64,000 bases of DNA from Alphaproteobacteria bacterium PA2 (GTDB lineage Bacteria > Pseudomonadota > Alphaproteobacteria > Caulobacterales > Caulobacteraceae). Position 1 is the first letter of the stretch. Every line of letters starts with the position of its first letter. The notes beneath the pieces were generated by a model. It saw only the letters and a list, made by a program, of their open reading frames with translations. It had not been told where the DNA came from and ran no database searches. Location of the stretch: NCBI GenBank assembly GCA_002256425.1, contig NKIZ01000001.1, forward strand, positions 1,137,943-1,201,942. The letters run 5' to 3'. This document shows, one piece after another, positions 62,310-64,000 of this stretch. The position numbers and the translations under genes were made by a program.

Positions 62310-64000
62310 TCAGCTTGCCCAGGGGGTCAAAGCCCCCCAGCGGTAGAGCAGGATCGCAAAGACAGCGAAAATGATGACCGTCGCCAGATACCCGGCCTTT
62401 CGGGCAACAGACCAGCTGTCCACCCGGCGTCCGCCCCGAAGGACTGCCGGCGCAATCAGGGCGGAGAGCAGTGTGAATCCCGCCGCCGCCACAGCACAGG
62501 CCGAGCCCAGTAGGATGAACGGGCCGGGCCAGCTGTACATGATGTTGGCGACATCCCCGGTCTTGGCCACCCAGATCAGGAACAGGACAAAGGCAGCAAT
62601 CCAGAGGACTGCCTGAAGTCCCTGAATCAGGCCTGCACGGCTCTGGATCGACGTTTCGCGGAAGTCCCGGCGATTGCGGATCAGTCCGCCAAGCAGGGTT
62701 GCGACGGAGGCAAGGACGGTCAGGATCGCGCTCGCCAGAATTGTATTCGGGCGATCCCAGATTTGCGCCCTCGTGAAAACCTGGGTGTTCAGGGAGGTGA
62801 CAATGGCGCGGGCACGGCCATTGGATACTGCGAAAACCAGATGGTCGACGCCATTGTCGGCCACAAAGCGGCCCTTGGCAGGATCCCCTTCAGGAACCCA
62901 GCTGCGCACCTGCCCGGCATGGGTCAGCAGTCGCCCATCCTTGGTCACCTCGACCTTCATTCCGCCGATCAGCCGGCCGACGAAAGCCTCGAGTCCGCCA
63001 TATGCCCGGCGCGAGCCGAGATAGTACCCGTCGTACATTGACCGCACATCAAGCAGCCGCAAATTGCCGGCGCGGGGATAGTGGGTAGGCGTTGCATAGA
63101 ACTGCTCAACAATCCTCTGGGCCAGCCGATCGGTCAGGGCCTGGCCGGTGTCGGAATTGGTCGAGATGAAGACCCCCAGTCCCAGATCCGGAACCAGGAC
63201 CATGTTGGACATGAAGCTCAGGGTCGCGCCGGCATGGCCAAAACCCTTGTATCCGCCCGGCAGGTTGTACTCGATGAATCCGTGACGCCAGCCATTGATC
63301 CCTTTGGGGGTCCGGCGGATTGGCGTGCGGAAGGCGTTGGCCGTCGAAGGGCCGTAGATCGAGACGCCATCCAGGGCGCCGTCATTGAGAAGGGCGGCCA
63401 TGTAACGCCCCATATCTCCAGCTGTAGAGGATGCTGAGCCCGCCGGGCCGGCGTGACCGATCAGCTCATAGGGGCGCTTCACAAAGCTGGATCCGGCCCA
63501 GAAATAGCCTTCGGCAAGGTCAGATCTCAGCCTCTCGGGCATGGGGGCGGGCAGGCGGCTCAATACAGGACGCTCTTCGCGGAAGGTCGTATGCCCAAGG
63601 CCCAGCGGCGTGAAGATCTCGTCTTCCACCAGCCGTTCAAAGGGGCGGCCGCTGGAATAGGAAACTGCCGCTCCAGCGAGGGCGGCGCCATAGTTCGAAT
63701 AGGAGGCCATGGCTCCGGGGGCGGCGATGCGCCTTGGGCGTTCCTGCCGGAGATAGTCCACCAGGCTCCGCTCGCGGGATGGATAGCGTTCCATCAACTG
63801 GCCAAGGGCGCGGTCCTCGAACCCTGCAGAGTGCTCCATGAGATTCCGAACGGTGACCGGGGTCTCATAGCCCTGATTACGAACCTGAATACCTTCAGGA
63901 AGATAGAGGTTAATCGGACCATCAATCCTGATACGCCCGGCCTCAACCTCCCGCATCAGGGCGATCCAGGTGAAGGTCTTGGAGATCGATCCAATTCTGA
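62310..64000 (-). CDS. Membrane-anchored serine hydrolase, class C beta-lactamase family (5' end missing)
   Basis: The gene runs off the right end of the window; the ATG at 63956 is internal, because the frame continues upstream to base 63998 and encodes GSISKTFTWIA, containing the catalytic Ser-x-x-Lys. The second motif Tyr-x-Asn is in MASYSNYGAALAG. After the hydrolase domain (EstB/AmpC-like), four C-terminal hydrophobic segments anchor the protein in the membrane. Members hydrolyse esters, peptides or cell-wall fragments; this one should not be assumed to inactivate antibiotics. It lies upstream of fliF on the same strand. Confidence 0.88.
   Translation of the reverse strand, partial: RIGSISKTFTWIALMREVEAGRIRIDGPINLYLPEGIQVRNQGYETPVTVRNLMEHSAGFEDRALGQLMERYPSRERSLVDYLRQERPRRIAAPGAMASYSNYGAALAGAAVSYSSGRPFERLVEDEIFTPLGLGHTTFREERPVLSRLPAPMPERLRSDLAEGYFWAGSSFVKRPYELIGHAGPAGSASSTAGDMGRYMAALLNDGALDGVSIYGPSTANAFRTPIRRTPKGINGWRHGFIEYNLPGGYKGFGHAGATLSFMSNMVLVPDLGLGVFISTNSDTGQALTDRLAQRIVEQFYATPTHYPRAGNLRLLDVRSMYDGYYLGSRRAYGGLEAFVGRLIGGMKVEVTKDGRLLTHAGQVRSWVPEGDPAKGRFVADNGVDHLVFAVSNGRARAIVTSLNTQVFTRAQIWDRPNTILASAILTVLASVATLLGGLIRNRRDFRETSIQSRAGLIQGLQAVLWIAAFVLFLIWVAKTGDVANIMYSWPGPFILLGSACAVAAAGFTLLSALIAPAVLRGGRRVDSWSVARKAGYLATVIIFAVFAILLYRWGALTPWAS

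Overview
The window is high-G+C alphaproteobacterial chromosome. The best taxonomic marker is a full CtrA cell-cycle regulator (48901-49596), accompanied by a Caulobacter-type flagellar operon (fliF-fliG-flbE/fliH-fliN-flbD-flhA, 62177 down to 55008) that includes FlbD, a sigma-54 activator known from Caulobacterales. With GANTC-rich promoter DNA, a FecI/FecR/TonB-receptor set, a WS/DGAT enzyme and an UrcA protein, this points to Caulobacteraceae. A Phenylobacterium-like genome is my guess; the sequence here cannot settle the genus.

Layout. 1-5.1 kb: end of a FATP-type acyl-CoA synthetase, a secreted M20 amidohydrolase, SRPBCC and NTF2-like proteins, and a subtilase autotransporter. 5.3-10.3 kb: membrane acyltransferase, uvrC, pgsA, pirin and an Lrp-type regulator. 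10.5-16.6 kb: indolepyruvate ferredoxin oxidoreductase, divergent from the Lrp gene, then a tandem pair of about 415-residue proteins of unknown function. 16.6-24 kb: alpha/beta hydrolase, LhgO-like FAD oxidoreductase, asparagine synthetase plus glycosyltransferase, a repeat element, tRNA-Met, a lipoprotein, a Gfo/Idh/MocA oxidoreductase and a methyltransferase. 24-29.3 kb: a degenerate histidine kinase with a receiver, queC-queE-queD, a single-domain response regulator, aroC and a dienelactone hydrolase. 29.5-37.8 kb: globin-coupled chemoreceptor behind a good CtrA box, a reductase, small unknown proteins, WS/DGAT, pdxH and an APH/P-loop kinase fusion.

38.4-42.5 kb: TonB receptor, FecR anti-sigma and FecI sigma. 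42.6-48.7 kb: thioredoxin-like protein, UrcA, a TetR-Rieske oxygenase pair divergent from an MFS transporter, and a hybrid histidine kinase. 48.9-53 kb: ctrA, a small membrane protein, fliI-fliJ and a GH10 xylanase coupled to fliJ. 53-55 kb: a second copy of the repeat element, PhzF, GNAT and a DUF4282-like membrane protein. 55-62.2 kb: the fliF operon. 62.3-64 kb: a membrane-anchored serine hydrolase running off the end.

How the genes fit together: ctrA, fliIJ, the fliF operon, flbD and the chemoreceptor form a motility and cell-cycle theme. By analogy with Caulobacter, CtrA would drive the early flagellar operons and FlbD the later sigma-54 ones. queC/E/D make the queuosine precursor preQ0. 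FecI-FecR-receptor is a surface-signalling uptake unit. TetR-Rieske-MFS looks like a small regulated unit for one unidentified compound. I see no prophage, CRISPR array or insertion sequence. The strongest unexplained items are the tandem unknown pair, the GANTC cluster upstream of ctrA, and a TonB-receptor signal peptide that lacks a standard start codon.
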